A stretch of 64,000 nucleotides of DNA from Polynucleobacter parvulilacunae (GCF_018881715.1 NZ_JACVPW010000013.1:248001-312000), one strand, 5' to 3'; positions 22,883 to 31,497 are shown, numbered from the stretch's first letter. Numbers and translations: made by a program. The notes: generated by a model not told the origin, from the sequence alone.

Positions 22883-24286
22883 ATGCATATTCGTACACGT
22901 TTCGCCCCTAGTCCCACGGGCTTTATTCATCTGGGAAATCTTCGCAGCGCCCTCTATCCATGGGCATTTGCGCGACACAATAAAGGCGATTTCATTCTTC
23001 GTATTGAAGATACCGATCTTGAACGCTCTACTCAGGAGGCGGTTGACGTCATCATCGAAGGAATGTCCTGGTTAGGGCTTGATCTCGATGAGGGTCCTAT
23101 CTATCAAATGCAGCGCATTGATCGATATCGTGAAGTAGTAAAGCAAATGCTAGATGTCGGTTTGGCCTATCCCTGCTATATGAGCGAGGAAGACCTCAAT
23201 CAGTTGCGTGATCAACAAATGGCCAATAAAGAAAAGCCTCGCTACAACGGTTTATGGAGACCGGAGCCGGGCAAAACATTGCCGCCAGTGCCGGAGGGGG
23301 TGAATCCAGTGATTCGCTTTAAAAACCCAATCGGTGGCTCAGTAATATGGAATGATGCCGTCAAAGGTCAAATTGAAATTAGCAATAATGAGCTAGATGA
23401 TTTGGTGATTGCCCGCCCAGATGGCACCCCTACATATAACTTTTGTGTAGTCATCGACGATATGGATATGAACATTACCCATGTCATTCGGGGTGATGAT
23501 CACGTCAATAACACTCCACGACAGATCAACATCATGAAAGCCTTGGGTGGAACGCCCCCCGTTTACGCCCATTTACCAACGGTTTTGAATGATGCCGGCG
23601 AAAAAATGAGTAAGCGTAATGGCGCTATGAGTGTGCGCGATTATCAAAAGGCAGGGTATCTGCCTGAAGCCATCCTCAATTACCTGGCTCGCCTAGGCTG
23701 GTCTCATGGTGATGCCGAAGTCTTTACCAAAGAGCAATTTGTAGATTGGTTCGATTTAGAAAGTTTAGGTCGCTCACCAGCACAACATAATCCTGAAAAA
23801 TTGCTATGGCTAAATCATCAATATATTCAGAATGCTGATCCTGCCGTATTGGCGCAAGCAACAAAACCATTTGCACATCAACTAGGAATTGATACTGATA
23901 CTGAAACTGGACCAGATTTTGTTCAGGTCGTTGGCCTATTAAAAGATCGAGCCAATACTTTGATTGAAATTGCCGAGGGTGCAAAGTTGTTTTATCTACC
24001 AGCACCTGATTTAATGCCCGAGCAAAAGAAGGAAAATATTTCTGAGGCCATTATTCCAGCGCTAAAAGACTTAATTGATGCCATTGCTGTGGCTGAGCCA
24101 ACGAAAGAGGCTTATGCCGCCGCTTTTAAGCAAGTTTTAGCAAAACACCAGATCAAAATGCCGGCTTTGGCTATGCCCGTCAGATATGCTTTATTTGCCA
24201 CAACACAGACTCCAGCCATTGATTCTGTGTTGGTTGTTTTAGGCAAAGATGAGGTCGTGAAGCGGCTCTCCAAGGTAATCCTGTAA
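22883..24286 (+). CDS. gltX: Glutamate--tRNA ligase
   Basis: A class I aminoacyl-tRNA synthetase with the HIGH-type signature [20 protein letters not shown] (HLGN variant) at the N-terminus and the KMSKR loop as [13 protein letters not shown]. At 467 aa, with a helical C-terminal anticodon-binding part, it is full length. A GATAAT hexamer just upstream may be part of its promoter. A tRNA-Glu gene lies about 190 bp downstream in the tRNA cluster, which is a suggestive but probably incidental neighbour. Confidence 0.97.
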   Translation: MHIRTRFAPSPTGFIHLGNLRSALYPWAFARHNKGDFILRIEDTDLERSTQEAVDVIIEGMSWLGLDLDEGPIYQMQRIDRYREVVKQMLDVGLAYPCYMSEEDLNQLRDQQMANKEKPRYNGLWRPEPGKTLPPVPEGVNPVIRFKNPIGGSVIWNDAVKGQIEISNNELDDLVIARPDGTPTYNFCVVIDDMDMNITHVIRGDDHVNNTPRQINIMKALGGTPPVYAHLPTVLNDAGEKMSKRNGAMSVRDYQKAGYLPEAILNYLARLGWSHGDAEVFTKEQFVDWFDLESLGRSPAQHNPEKLLWLNHQYIQNADPAVLAQATKPFAHQLGIDTDTETGPDFVQVVGLLKDRANTLIEIAEGAKLFYLPAPDLMPEQKKENISEAIIPALKDLIDAIAVAEPTKEAYAAAFKQVLAKHQIKMPALAMPVRYALFATTQTPAIDSVLVVLGKDEVVKRLSKVIL

Positions 24287-24291
24287 GGAAT

Positions 24292-24321
24292 TTGCGCACC
24301 CGCACAAAAATAGGATAAAAT
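24292..24321 (+). promoter_or_regulatory. Candidate sigma70 promoter of the tRNA Ala-Glu-Asp cluster
   Basis: TTGCGC, 18-nt spacer, TAAAAT. The predicted transcript start would be about 35 nt before tRNA-Ala. The -10 is good and the -35 is moderate (3 of 6). Confidence 0.4.
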
Positions 24322-24364
24322 CTTGGATTGTTTTGAGTGTCTTGTAGTTTTATCGCGGGATTTC

Positions 24365-24440
<76 letters not shown>

Positions 24441-24472
24441 AGCATTTAAAATAGACGTATGTTGTATTCCAG

Positions 24473-24548
24473 GTCCCCATCGTCTAGAGGCCTAGGACAT
24501 CACCCTTTCACGGTGAGTACGGGGGTTCGAATCCCCCTGGGGACGCCA
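24473..24548 (+). tRNA. tRNA-Glu (anticodon UUC)
   Basis: A 76-nt cloverleaf with acceptor gtcccca/tggggac, anticodon loop ctttcac (UUC), T loop ttcgaat and encoded CCA after a discriminator G. It is the middle gene of the cluster. Confidence 0.96.
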
Positions 24549-24601
24549 GATTCTTCTGGTTGCAGTAAAGATGTATGATGTTGTGTTACGCGATGTATTT
24601 T

Positions 24602-24678
24602 GGAGCGGTAGTTCAGTTGGTTAGAATATCGGCCTGTCACGCCGAGGGTCGCGGGTTCGAGTCCCGTCCGTTCCGCCA
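24602..24678 (+). tRNA. tRNA-Asp (anticodon GUC)
   Basis: A 77-nt cloverleaf with acceptor ggagcgg/ccgttcc, anticodon loop ctgtcac (GUC), T loop ttcgagt and encoded CCA. It is the last gene of the cluster, 12 nt before the terminator stem. Confidence 0.96.
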
Positions 24679-24690
24679 AGACAATTAAAA

Positions 24691-24717
24691 AGCCCCCTTA
24701 ATAGGGGGCTTTTTTTT
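24691..24717 (+). terminator. Rho-independent terminator of the tRNA cluster
   Basis: agccccct-taat-agggggct is a perfect 8-bp stem followed by seven Ts. A preceding A-tract means it can also terminate the minus-strand hydrolase gene that converges on it. Confidence 0.92.
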
Positions 24718-24743
24718 ATTCCTCTATTCTTTAATTTCTGTAT

Positions 24744-25598
24744 TTACTCGTAACCAACTCTTAATTTCAGAACTTTGCGGTTATCAGATGTTGCTGGGTC
24801 TGCCGCGTGTCTTTCAACAGCGCTTGTCTGAGAGATAAAGTTCAACACTTCATTAAGAACAATTTCACGCTCATTATCAATTGTCACAATATGGTAGCTG
24901 TTGCCCAGCCAAATAACGCGACGGACTTCTGACTTGCAGTGATCCAATATCTCATTTGCTGACCATACAGAGCAGGTATCATCTTCAACCGACTGGATAA
25001 TCAGCAATCTAGTGGTTAAATTAAATAAACTATTTTTAACTTTAGACATTAAGCCTTTGGCTTCATGCAAGTGGCGGGCGGAAATTGATTCAGCCCCCAC
25101 CTCAGATACCTTGAAGGTCTTAAACTTTTCACTAATGCGTCGGCGTAAATCGATATTCTTAACGCCGAATGGTTCGCGTTCTGAATATTCCCAATTGCGC
25201 GCGCCAAAGAAATAAAAAAAGTCGAGAATAGGGCGATAAAAGGGTACTGACCAGCCGTCGTATTTCAGTACGGGTGACATCAAACAAAGGGAGGAGATAT
25301 CCGTTCTTTGGCAGCAAACAAGGGTTGCCAATGTAGCACCCATGCTAATACCTGCAAGATTAATAACGGAATACACCTCCTTCTGTTCATCTATCAGATT
25401 ATGAAGCTGTATAACCCAATCCTCAAATTTGCTTGCAGGCGCTCCATAGATAAATCCATGGATTTCAGGTATCAATACGTCATGACCAGCGGCCTCTAAA
25501 AATCGGGGTAGCTGCCCGAGCTCTAAGCCACTCCCATTTAGACCGGGAATGATGATGGTGAGATCATGCTTGGGGTTGAGGATAGCTAGCTCAGACAT
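24744..25598 (-). CDS. Alpha/beta hydrolase (carboxylesterase-like)
   Basis: A 284-aa cytoplasmic alpha/beta hydrolase with no signal peptide. The oxyanion segment is LTIIIPGLNGSG, and the nucleophile elbow is LAGISMGATLAT (Ser at about 85). Acid and histidine candidates are in SVEDDTCS and NSYHIVTIDNE, the latter typical of monoacylglycerol lipase/carboxylesterase-type enzymes. The ending AADPATSDNRKVLKLRVGYE is an extra tail. The substrate cannot be told from sequence. It is divergent from the DUF4118 gene and convergent with the tRNA cluster. Confidence 0.75.
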   Translation of the reverse strand: MSELAILNPKHDLTIIIPGLNGSGLELGQLPRFLEAAGHDVLIPEIHGFIYGAPASKFEDWVIQLHNLIDEQKEVYSVINLAGISMGATLATLVCCQRTDISSLCLMSPVLKYDGWSVPFYRPILDFFYFFGARNWEYSEREPFGVKNIDLRRRISEKFKTFKVSEVGAESISARHLHEAKGLMSKVKNSLFNLTTRLLIIQSVEDDTCSVWSANEILDHCKSEVRRVIWLGNSYHIVTIDNEREIVLNEVLNFISQTSAVERHAADPATSDNRKVLKLRVGYE

Positions 25599-25654
25599 CG
25601 AATTTTGGCTTATTTAAAAAGATGAGTTAGGATACACCGAAATAGATAAAAATC

Positions 25655-26125
25655 ATGAGACATAATTTAAATGCTAAAAGTTGGTGCTCCAACAAAAGTC
25701 ACGGCTACTTAGTTGCGGTATTTGGGGTGCTGATAGCCTTCTCTTTGCGCTACGTTCTACACCCATTTCTCGGTAGCTCACTACCGCTATTCTTCTTTCA
25801 GATAAACACCATAGTAATTGCATATTACTTCGGCATCTTCCCGGCCCTTTTAACGCTTGCCTTGAGCGCACCATTATTGATATTTTTCTTCTTGGAACCT
25901 TTTGGTGCTCTATCGGTGGTTGACCAGAGGGATATCACTACTTTATTTGTTTATCTGTCTTATACATTGCTGACCGGTATATTGGTAGAGCTCTTGAGGC
26001 GCGAACAATATAACGCCAAAATGGCGTATTTGGTAAGTGAGACCAGATTAAAGTTGATGGTTGAAGGTGACCAGAAAATGCGCAGTATTATGCGCAAGAC
26101 TTTGACAAAAACACCTGTCGAATGA
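25655..26125 (+). CDS. DUF4118-type membrane protein (KdpD-like membrane module without kinase)
   Basis: A 156-aa protein with several closely packed hydrophobic helices (YLVAVFGVLIAFSLRYVLH, LFFFQINTIVIAYYFGIFPALLTLALSAPLLIFFFL, TTLFVYLSYTLLTGILVELL) resembling the four-helix membrane domain of KdpD and related sensor kinases (DUF4118). After the last helix there is a short amphipathic region (YLVSETRLKLMVEGDQKMRSIM) like the linker that normally leads into a PAS or histidine kinase domain, and then the protein ends. No kinase or response regulator is nearby. It may be a stand-alone sensor or a remnant. Confidence 0.7.
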   Translation: MRHNLNAKSWCSNKSHGYLVAVFGVLIAFSLRYVLHPFLGSSLPLFFFQINTIVIAYYFGIFPALLTLALSAPLLIFFFLEPFGALSVVDQRDITTLFVYLSYTLLTGILVELLRREQYNAKMAYLVSETRLKLMVEGDQKMRSIMRKTLTKTPVE

Positions 26126-26155
26126 AGTTTGCGTTAGCCTGGTTAGGGCAGAAGA

Positions 26156-26190
26156 CCTGACCCTCGTCTTGGCAAAGGTCAGGGTAATTT
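26156..26190. terminator. Possible terminator hairpin between convergent genes
   Basis: cctgacc and ggtcagg form a 7-bp stem around a 14-nt loop, followed on the plus strand by gtaatttt. The T-run is short, so this is a weak call. It sits between the ends of the DUF4118 gene and the minus-strand periplasmic protein. Confidence 0.35.
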
Positions 26191-26196
26191 TAAGAA

Positions 26197-26802
26197 TTAC
26201 TTTTTAGGTGTGGTAATTGATGCGGCCATTGCATCAAAGTAAATAACTTTTACCTGCTCGCCTACATTGATATCAGCCAGAAGGGCAGGGTTCTTCACGG
26301 TCACAGTAGTGATCTTTCCGCTTGGTCCCTTTACTGAAACTAACTTCTTCTCGCGATTGACTTCGACAATGTCAGCAACGATAGTTGTTTTATTGGTGAT
26401 TCTTTCTGACGGCTTTTCATCAGCCTTAGATTTGGTTACGGTATTTGTTTCAACCTTAGTGCGAACGCCATCACTCTTAGTCTTAATTAACTCAATTGCT
26501 ACTGCTAACTCATAATTCACATTAACGCGATCACCTTTTTTGATTTGCGCAAAATTGGTAATTTCTGGTCCTGCAACGAATTTAGATTCACCTTCTTTAT
26601 TTTTAAAGGTAATTGTGCGTGTCTTTTTATCGATTTTTACAACTTCGCCCTCATATAGTTGATAGCGGTTATCAGTAACGGCAGCATCAATCACTACAGG
26701 CTTGGCTGAGTCTGCCGCAGGAGTGGGCTGGGCATTAACAGCTGCAGTGCCAGCAAAAAGGGCTACAAGAGCCAGGGCAATTGGCGCATATTTCATATTC
26801 AT
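26197..26802 (-). CDS. Periplasmic protein with two OB-like repeats, function unknown
   Basis: A 201-aa protein with a clear signal peptide (MNMKYAPIALALVALFAGTAAVNAQP). The mature part contains two similar units: YEGEVVKIDKKTRTITFKNKEG followed by FAQIKKGDRVNVNYELAVAI, and VADIVEVNREKKLVSVKGPSG followed by LADINVGEQVKVIYFDAMAA. Each has the same plan of a beta strand pair, an I(N/K)xGxxVxVxY strand and an Ala-rich end, which suggests duplication. A Lys/Thr-rich linker with many charged residues joins them. I do not recognise a named function. A metal- or ligand-binding envelope protein is a guess. Confidence 0.8.
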   Translation of the reverse strand: MNMKYAPIALALVALFAGTAAVNAQPTPAADSAKPVVIDAAVTDNRYQLYEGEVVKIDKKTRTITFKNKEGESKFVAGPEITNFAQIKKGDRVNVNYELAVAIELIKTKSDGVRTKVETNTVTKSKADEKPSERITNKTTIVADIVEVNREKKLVSVKGPSGKITTVTVKNPALLADINVGEQVKVIYFDAMAASITTPKK

Positions 26803-26852
26803 TATTTTCCTTATATGTAAAAGCTACTACCTTGAATCTTAGCCTACTTTAA

Positions 26853-26882
26853 TTGAGAAATTGACCTATTAAGGCCTATATT
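26853..26882 (+). promoter_or_regulatory. Candidate sigma70 promoter of hyi
   Basis: TTGAGA, 18-nt spacer, TATATT, about 80 bp before the hyi ATG. A small hairpin (ttcagc-ggcgaa-gctgaa, 26881-26898) overlaps the predicted transcript start. Confidence 0.4.
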
Positions 26883-26964
26883 CAGCGGCGAAGCTGAAAT
26901 AGATATCTTTTGTTAAGATCTTGCATCCCATTGATTTACCTGATTTTATCTACAAGGATTTGAC

Positions 26965-27744
26965 ATGCCACAGTTCGCAGCTAATCTCACTATGTTGTTT
27001 AATGAGTCGCCATTTATGGATCGATTCGAAAAAGCGGCCAAATCAGGATTTCAGGCAGTAGAGTTTCTCTTTCCGTATGGGTTTTCAGCACAAGAAATTA
27101 AGCAAAAATTAGAGCAAAACAAACTCCAATTGGTTCTTCATAATTTGCCAGCCGGCGATTGGGATGCGGGGGAGCGTGGCATAGCTTGTTTGCCAGATCG
27201 CGTTGCTGAATTTCAGGCGGGTGTTGTTAAGGCAATTGAGTATGGTAAGGAGCTTGGTGTTAAGCAAATAAATTGTTTAGCTGGAAAAGCCCCTCTTGGC
27301 GTAAATTCAGAGGAGTTGCGAAAAACATTCGTCTCCAACCTTATCTTCGCTGCTGCCGAACTCAAAAAAGTGAATATCAGACTGCTCATTGAGCCAATCA
27401 ATACTTTTGATATACCTAGATTTTATTTATCCACAACTAAGCAGGCAGTCGAAATTCTCAATGAGGTTAGTTCGGATAATTTGTACATTCAGTACGACAT
27501 CTATCATGCGCAACGTATGGAAGGCGAGCTCTGTAAAACTCTAGAGGCTAATCTTTCAAAAATTGCCCACATCCAATTGGCTGATAATCCTGGTCGTAAT
27601 GAGCCCGGCACTGGAGAGATTAATTACGCGCATCTATTTAAATTCATCGATAGTATTGGCTATAGGGGTTGGATTGGATGTGAATACAAGCCAGCATCAA
27701 ATACTGAAGTCGGATTAGGTTGGATTAAAGCCCTCAACAAATAA
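26965..27744 (+). CDS. hyi: Hydroxypyruvate isomerase
   Basis: A xylose-isomerase-like TIM barrel that interconverts hydroxypyruvate and tartronate semialdehyde. The N-terminus FAANLTMLFNESPFMDRFEKAAKSGFQAVEFLFPY is diagnostic for Hyi. Metal and catalytic residues appear in LIEPINTFDIP, YIQYDIYHAQRMEG, IQLADNPGRNEPGTGEINY and IGCEYKP. At 259 aa it is full length. It is followed after 46 bp by the tartronate semialdehyde reductase gene, which fits glyoxylate-to-glycerate assimilation. Glyoxylate carboligase is not in the window. Confidence 0.93.
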   Translation: MPQFAANLTMLFNESPFMDRFEKAAKSGFQAVEFLFPYGFSAQEIKQKLEQNKLQLVLHNLPAGDWDAGERGIACLPDRVAEFQAGVVKAIEYGKELGVKQINCLAGKAPLGVNSEELRKTFVSNLIFAAAELKKVNIRLLIEPINTFDIPRFYLSTTKQAVEILNEVSSDNLYIQYDIYHAQRMEGELCKTLEANLSKIAHIQLADNPGRNEPGTGEINYAHLFKFIDSIGYRGWIGCEYKPASNTEVGLGWIKALNK

Positions 27745-27790
27745 TAAAAGCAGTTAATTACTAAAAAATAAAAATCGAAATGGAGACAAA

Positions 27791-28690
27791 ATGTGCAATC
27801 AATTAAAAATAGGATTTATTGGACTTGGAATTATGGGTGGACCTATGGCAGGACATCTAGTGAATGCTGGACATCAAGTATTCATTAACACTCGTAGCAA
27901 GTTTCCAGAAGCTCTCGCATCATCCTCAGCCGTCCAATGCACATCTCCGCAAGAAGTTGCAAGCAAGGCTGACATCATCTTTACGATGGTTCCAGACACT
28001 CCGGATGTGGAAAAAGTCTTATTTGGGGAAAAAGGTATTGCTTCAGGCCTTTCAAAAGGAAAGATCGTAGTCGATATGAGCTCAATCTCTCCCATAGCTA
28101 CCAAGGAGTTTGCCAAGAAAATCAATGCGCTTGGTTGTGACTATCTGGATGCGCCCGTATCTGGTGGTGAGCTTGGTGCAAAAAATGCAACGCTATCTAT
28201 CATGGTTGGCGGTGAAGATGCTGTCTTTGAGAAAGTGAAGCCTGTATTTGAGTTGATGGGTAAAAACATTAATCTCGTGGGCGGAAATGGCGATGGTCAG
28301 ACTGCTAAAGTAGCCAACCAAATTATTGTTGCCTTAAACATTGAAGCTGTTGCTGAAGCGCTATTATTTGCGGCAAAAGCTGGAGCTGATCCAGCAAAAG
28401 TGCGCCAGGCATTGATGGGTGGATTTGCAAGTTCTAAGATATTAGAAGTGCATGGTGAAAGAATGGTGAAGCGAACTTTTGATCCCGGCTTCAGAATTGA
28501 GTTGCACCAAAAGGATTTAAATCTCGCCCTTTCTAGCGCAAGAGCTCTTGGCGTCTCATTGCCCAATACTGCTACAGCACAGGAGTTATTTAATTCCTGC
28601 TCAGCACATGGGGGCAAAGCCTGGGATCACTCTGCCATGGTTCGTGCACTTGAAAAATTAGCTAACTTTGAAATTGGTCAAAAGGCCTAA
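27791..28690 (+). CDS. glxR: 2-hydroxy-3-oxopropionate (tartronate semialdehyde) reductase
   Basis: A beta-hydroxyacid dehydrogenase reducing tartronate semialdehyde to glycerate. The NAD(P)-binding start is IGFIGLGIMGGPMAGHLVNAG. The substrate segment is DAPVSGGELGAKNATLSIMVGG, and the catalytic Lys is in GDGQTAKVANQIIVA. It is 299 aa, as expected. Together with hyi upstream it forms the glycerate branch. garR and glxR are hard to tell apart; the hyi context favours glxR. Confidence 0.92.
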   Translation: MCNQLKIGFIGLGIMGGPMAGHLVNAGHQVFINTRSKFPEALASSSAVQCTSPQEVASKADIIFTMVPDTPDVEKVLFGEKGIASGLSKGKIVVDMSSISPIATKEFAKKINALGCDYLDAPVSGGELGAKNATLSIMVGGEDAVFEKVKPVFELMGKNINLVGGNGDGQTAKVANQIIVALNIEAVAEALLFAAKAGADPAKVRQALMGGFASSKILEVHGERMVKRTFDPGFRIELHQKDLNLALSSARALGVSLPNTATAQELFNSCSAHGGKAWDHSAMVRALEKLANFEIGQKA

Positions 28691-28699
28691 GCCAGATCT

Positions 28700-29287
28700 A
28701 TGTCTTCAACTTTATTGGTATATCTACATGGCTTTCGCTCTTCGCCACGCTCAAGCAAGGCCGTATTGACTGGTGATGCTATCAAGAAACTTTCTACTTC
28801 AGAGCATTCGATTGAATGGTATTGCCCGCAGCTTGTAGCCTCTCCAAAAGCAAGCATGGATATGGTTATTGAGAAAATTAATTCATCAAAGCATGAGCGT
28901 CTGATAGTTATGGGATCTTCATTGGGTGGTTACTACGCAAATTATTTAGCCGAAAAATATGGTTGCAAAGCCGTAGCGCTCAATCCCGCAGTAAGAGCAC
29001 CTAAGGAGCTTGCGGCACATGTTGGGATGTTGACCTCATACGATACAGATGAGCCCTATGATTTTCGTCCAGAATATATTGATGAGCTGAGGGATCTTCA
29101 GGTTGAAAGAATCAGCAACCCCTCACGCTATTTTTTGATGGCTGCAAAAGGTGATGAGCTTTTGGACTGGCAGGAAATGGTTGATTTTTACAGTGGTGCC
29201 GAACAGTTGGTGCTTGAAGGCAGCGATCATGGGATTTCTGAATATCCAGAGCACTTACCCAAGGTTTTGAGGTTTATCTCCCAGTAG
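28700..29287 (+). CDS. yqiA: YqiA-like esterase (UPF0227 family)
   Basis: A small 195-aa alpha/beta hydrolase. It begins LLVYLHGFRSSPRSSKA, the nucleophile is Ser at about 74 in VMGSSLGGYYA, and the acid and base are in AAKGDELLDWQEM and LEGSDHGISEYPEHL. This plan matches the YqiA family of esterases, whose physiological substrates are poorly known. Only 9 bp separate it from glxR, so it is likely co-transcribed with hyi-glxR. A link to glyoxylate metabolism is not evident. Confidence 0.82.
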   Translation: MSSTLLVYLHGFRSSPRSSKAVLTGDAIKKLSTSEHSIEWYCPQLVASPKASMDMVIEKINSSKHERLIVMGSSLGGYYANYLAEKYGCKAVALNPAVRAPKELAAHVGMLTSYDTDEPYDFRPEYIDELRDLQVERISNPSRYFLMAAKGDELLDWQEMVDFYSGAEQLVLEGSDHGISEYPEHLPKVLRFISQ

Positions 29288-29366
29288 CAGATTGATTGCA
29301 CTAACTTCTTCTGTAAGATGATCTAAACGGCATCCGCTGAGTTGCACTGTCTAGAGAGGAGGGTTT

Positions 29367-29936
29367 GTGCTGAGCATCTTGAAATTAGACGCAGGTGGAA
29401 TTCCCCAGGGCTGGGTTAATGCAGAAGAAGCCACCAAGCAATATGCTGATAAGAGCGTATTGTGGACTCTAGGTGATCCGATTTTTCAAATGCGTGGCGG
29501 CATTTCACGCGCAACTGGTAAGCAATCCCTTATTGAGCTGCATTCGATTATTGCGGTAAAGGGTAGCGCAAAGATAAATCTCTTTGATGTGGCACCTGTC
29601 ATCACTAAACATAAACTCTTTAAACGGGATCGAGGCTTATGCGCTTATTGTGGCGATGCTATTCATGAAAACCAAGCCGAGGCTGAGCACATCATCCCTA
29701 ATAGTCGTGGTGGCAAATATAGCTGGATGAATTTAGTTATCTCTTGCAGACCATGCAATCAGCGTAAGGGCAATCGAACACCAGAGCAGGCTGGAATGAC
29801 ATTGCTCTTTACTCCATATTTGCCGAGCCTCTATGAGGATATGATTCTGAAGGGTCGTAACATCTTGGCTGATCAGATGGACTTTCTTGCGGCTAATTTA
29901 CCAAAAAACAGTCGCCTTTTAGAGAGCTTGCTCTGA
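29367..29936 (+). CDS. HNH endonuclease domain protein
   Basis: A 189-aa protein with a central zinc HNH domain: CAYCGDAIHE, AEAEHIIPNSRGG and LVISCRPCNQRKGNRTPEQAG supply the two CxxC pairs and the H/N/H residues. Translation starts at GTG behind a clear gaggaggg ribosome binding site. The N-terminal third (ILKLDAGGIPQGWVNAEEATKQYA) is shared with HNH proteins of Burkholderiales that are not mobile. No methylase, toxin or phage gene is nearby, so restriction or homing is unlikely. A DNA repair role is a speculation. Confidence 0.85.
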   Translation: MLSILKLDAGGIPQGWVNAEEATKQYADKSVLWTLGDPIFQMRGGISRATGKQSLIELHSIIAVKGSAKINLFDVAPVITKHKLFKRDRGLCAYCGDAIHENQAEAEHIIPNSRGGKYSWMNLVISCRPCNQRKGNRTPEQAGMTLLFTPYLPSLYEDMILKGRNILADQMDFLAANLPKNSRLLESLL

Positions 29937-30022
29937 ACCACAAAATAGGGTGGCGCAATTTTTTTCAAACACCCAAGACCAATTCTCTTCGAATCCTTTT
30001 TGCCGCCTTACTGCTTTCAGTA

Positions 30023-30937
30023 GTGGGCCACCTTGCCTTATTTTTTGGATTGCCCTTTATCTCTTTTTCCGAGACGCCACCAATTGCCGAAGATTTAATT
30101 ATTAGGACCGAATTAAAGGCCGAGCCTCCTAAGAAAATTCAGATGGCGAAAGCAGCAAAAAGGACGCCGAAGAAAACAACATCAAATAATCTCAGTAATG
30201 ACCTGAAGTCTAATACCGAAGGAGAGCAGGGTGGATCTCATAACCAATCGGGCGTAGCTTTTAAATTGCCTCAATCGGGTGTTATTTACTACGACTCCTA
30301 TGTAGATGGTCAGAAGTATCAAACTGGCGAAATAGATTGGATTGTTGAAGGTAATAACTATCGTCTATACATCAACATCCCTTATGCAATCGTTGGACCG
30401 TTTGTTTTTGAATCCCGCGGTACCGTAGATGCCTATGGAATAGCTCCTAGTATTTATTGGACGCAACGCGGAACAAAACCGCCACGATATTCACGTTTTG
30501 ATAGAAATGATAAAGGGGAAGGGCAGATGTTTTTTTCTGAGAAGCCTGAATTCACGCCTACCTTGTTACCAGGTACTCAAGATCGATTCAGTCTATTGTT
30601 TCAGCTGGCTTCTTTGCTGAACGGCGATAGCAAGATAGATGAAGCAGGTTCCATACGGGCGATCCCTGTAGTTGACTACAACACCCTAGAAATGTGGAAC
30701 TTTAAAAGTTATGGTGAGGCTACATCGGAAGATGTTCCGAGCCTTGGAAAGTCTGTGAACCGGCATTACGCCCTAATGCAGCGCGAGAACGACCCCTATA
30801 AGCGTCAGGTGGATATTTGGCTTTCAAGGGACCTTGAATGGCTGCCGGGCCGCATTAGGTCCCTAGAGTCTAATGGCAGGGTGCTTGAGCTTGTTTTTAA
30901 GCAAAAGAACCCCGTTCCAGCTGAAACGAGGCCTTAA
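30023..30937 (+). CDS. DUF3108 domain envelope protein
   Basis: A protein of about 304 aa, possibly longer at the N-terminus. A hydrophobic segment (LALFFGLPFISF) is followed by a Lys/Thr/Pro-rich linker (KAAKRTPKKTTSNN) and then the DUF3108 beta-rich domain, which includes YDSYVDGQKYQTGEIDW, SRFDRNDKGEGQMFFSE and IWLSRDLEWLPGRIR. The domain is common in betaproteobacteria and is of unknown function. The GTG start used here has no ribosome binding site and cuts the membrane segment; the frame is open upstream to a CTG that overlaps the HNH stop codon. Confidence 0.8.
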   Translation: MGHLALFFGLPFISFSETPPIAEDLIIRTELKAEPPKKIQMAKAAKRTPKKTTSNNLSNDLKSNTEGEQGGSHNQSGVAFKLPQSGVIYYDSYVDGQKYQTGEIDWIVEGNNYRLYINIPYAIVGPFVFESRGTVDAYGIAPSIYWTQRGTKPPRYSRFDRNDKGEGQMFFSEKPEFTPTLLPGTQDRFSLLFQLASLLNGDSKIDEAGSIRAIPVVDYNTLEMWNFKSYGEATSEDVPSLGKSVNRHYALMQRENDPYKRQVDIWLSRDLEWLPGRIRSLESNGRVLELVFKQKNPVPAETRP

Positions 30938-30939
30938 TC

Positions 30940-31497
30940 CTAAAAGCCGGATCCTGATTTAGGGTTTTGGCTTGGTCGATTTAGTAAGGCGCCCATCATT
31001 GAGTACAACGCTGCGCCTGACATGGATACGGCAAAAATCCCCGAAAAAGAGATGATGATTGGCAAGATTCTCCAGTGCTCTGACAGCGTGTAATCTCCGT
31101 AGCCAACAGTTGTATACATCTCGCCAGCAAAGTAAAAGGTCTGTGGATTGGTTGCAAAAACCTTAAGGGCCACGCAAATGTAAGCCCAGGCAATGATCTC
31201 AATAAAGTGGCTGCCGATAATCAACAGTATGGCTATGAAATAAGACAGGAAATTTGCACCATAGATACGCTTATTTTCGAGCTTGTGATCTATCCAATGA
31301 AAGGTGCCTGCAATCATCAAAACCGCCATGCCATGAAAAGTAAGCATAAGACAGGCAAGAATTAAAACTATCCATATTTGGCTATTACCCATGTCGGTAT
31401 TGATCTCTGAAAACAGGGTATGAAAGCTAGGTAAGTCCAGGTTTTGAAAGAACTCAACAACAGGTAGCTTGCCATCATGAATAAAGTTCAAAGCCAT
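30940..31497 (-). CDS. Two-pore-helix-type potassium channel protein (Ion_trans_2)
   Basis: A 185-aa membrane protein. The selectivity filter is TTVGYGDYTL within FYFAGEMYTTVGYGDYTLSE, flanked by hydrophobic helices IWIVLILACLMLTFHGMAVLM, FLSYFIAILLIIGSHFIEIIAWAYICV and ILPIIISFSGIFAVSMSGAALYSMM. It has no RCK/TrkA regulatory domain. This fits a small bacterial K+-selective channel. It is convergent with the DUF3108 gene with a 2-bp gap; its upstream region on the minus strand contains a TATAAT that may be a -10. Confidence 0.85.
   Translation of the reverse strand: MALNFIHDGKLPVVEFFQNLDLPSFHTLFSEINTDMGNSQIWIVLILACLMLTFHGMAVLMIAGTFHWIDHKLENKRIYGANFLSYFIAILLIIGSHFIEIIAWAYICVALKVFATNPQTFYFAGEMYTTVGYGDYTLSEHWRILPIIISFSGIFAVSMSGAALYSMMGALLNRPSQNPKSGSGF

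Noticed and set aside
29367-29936. HNH gene as part of a restriction or homing system
   Set aside because: No methylase, specificity subunit, intron or phage gene nearby; the neighbours are ordinary housekeeping genes.
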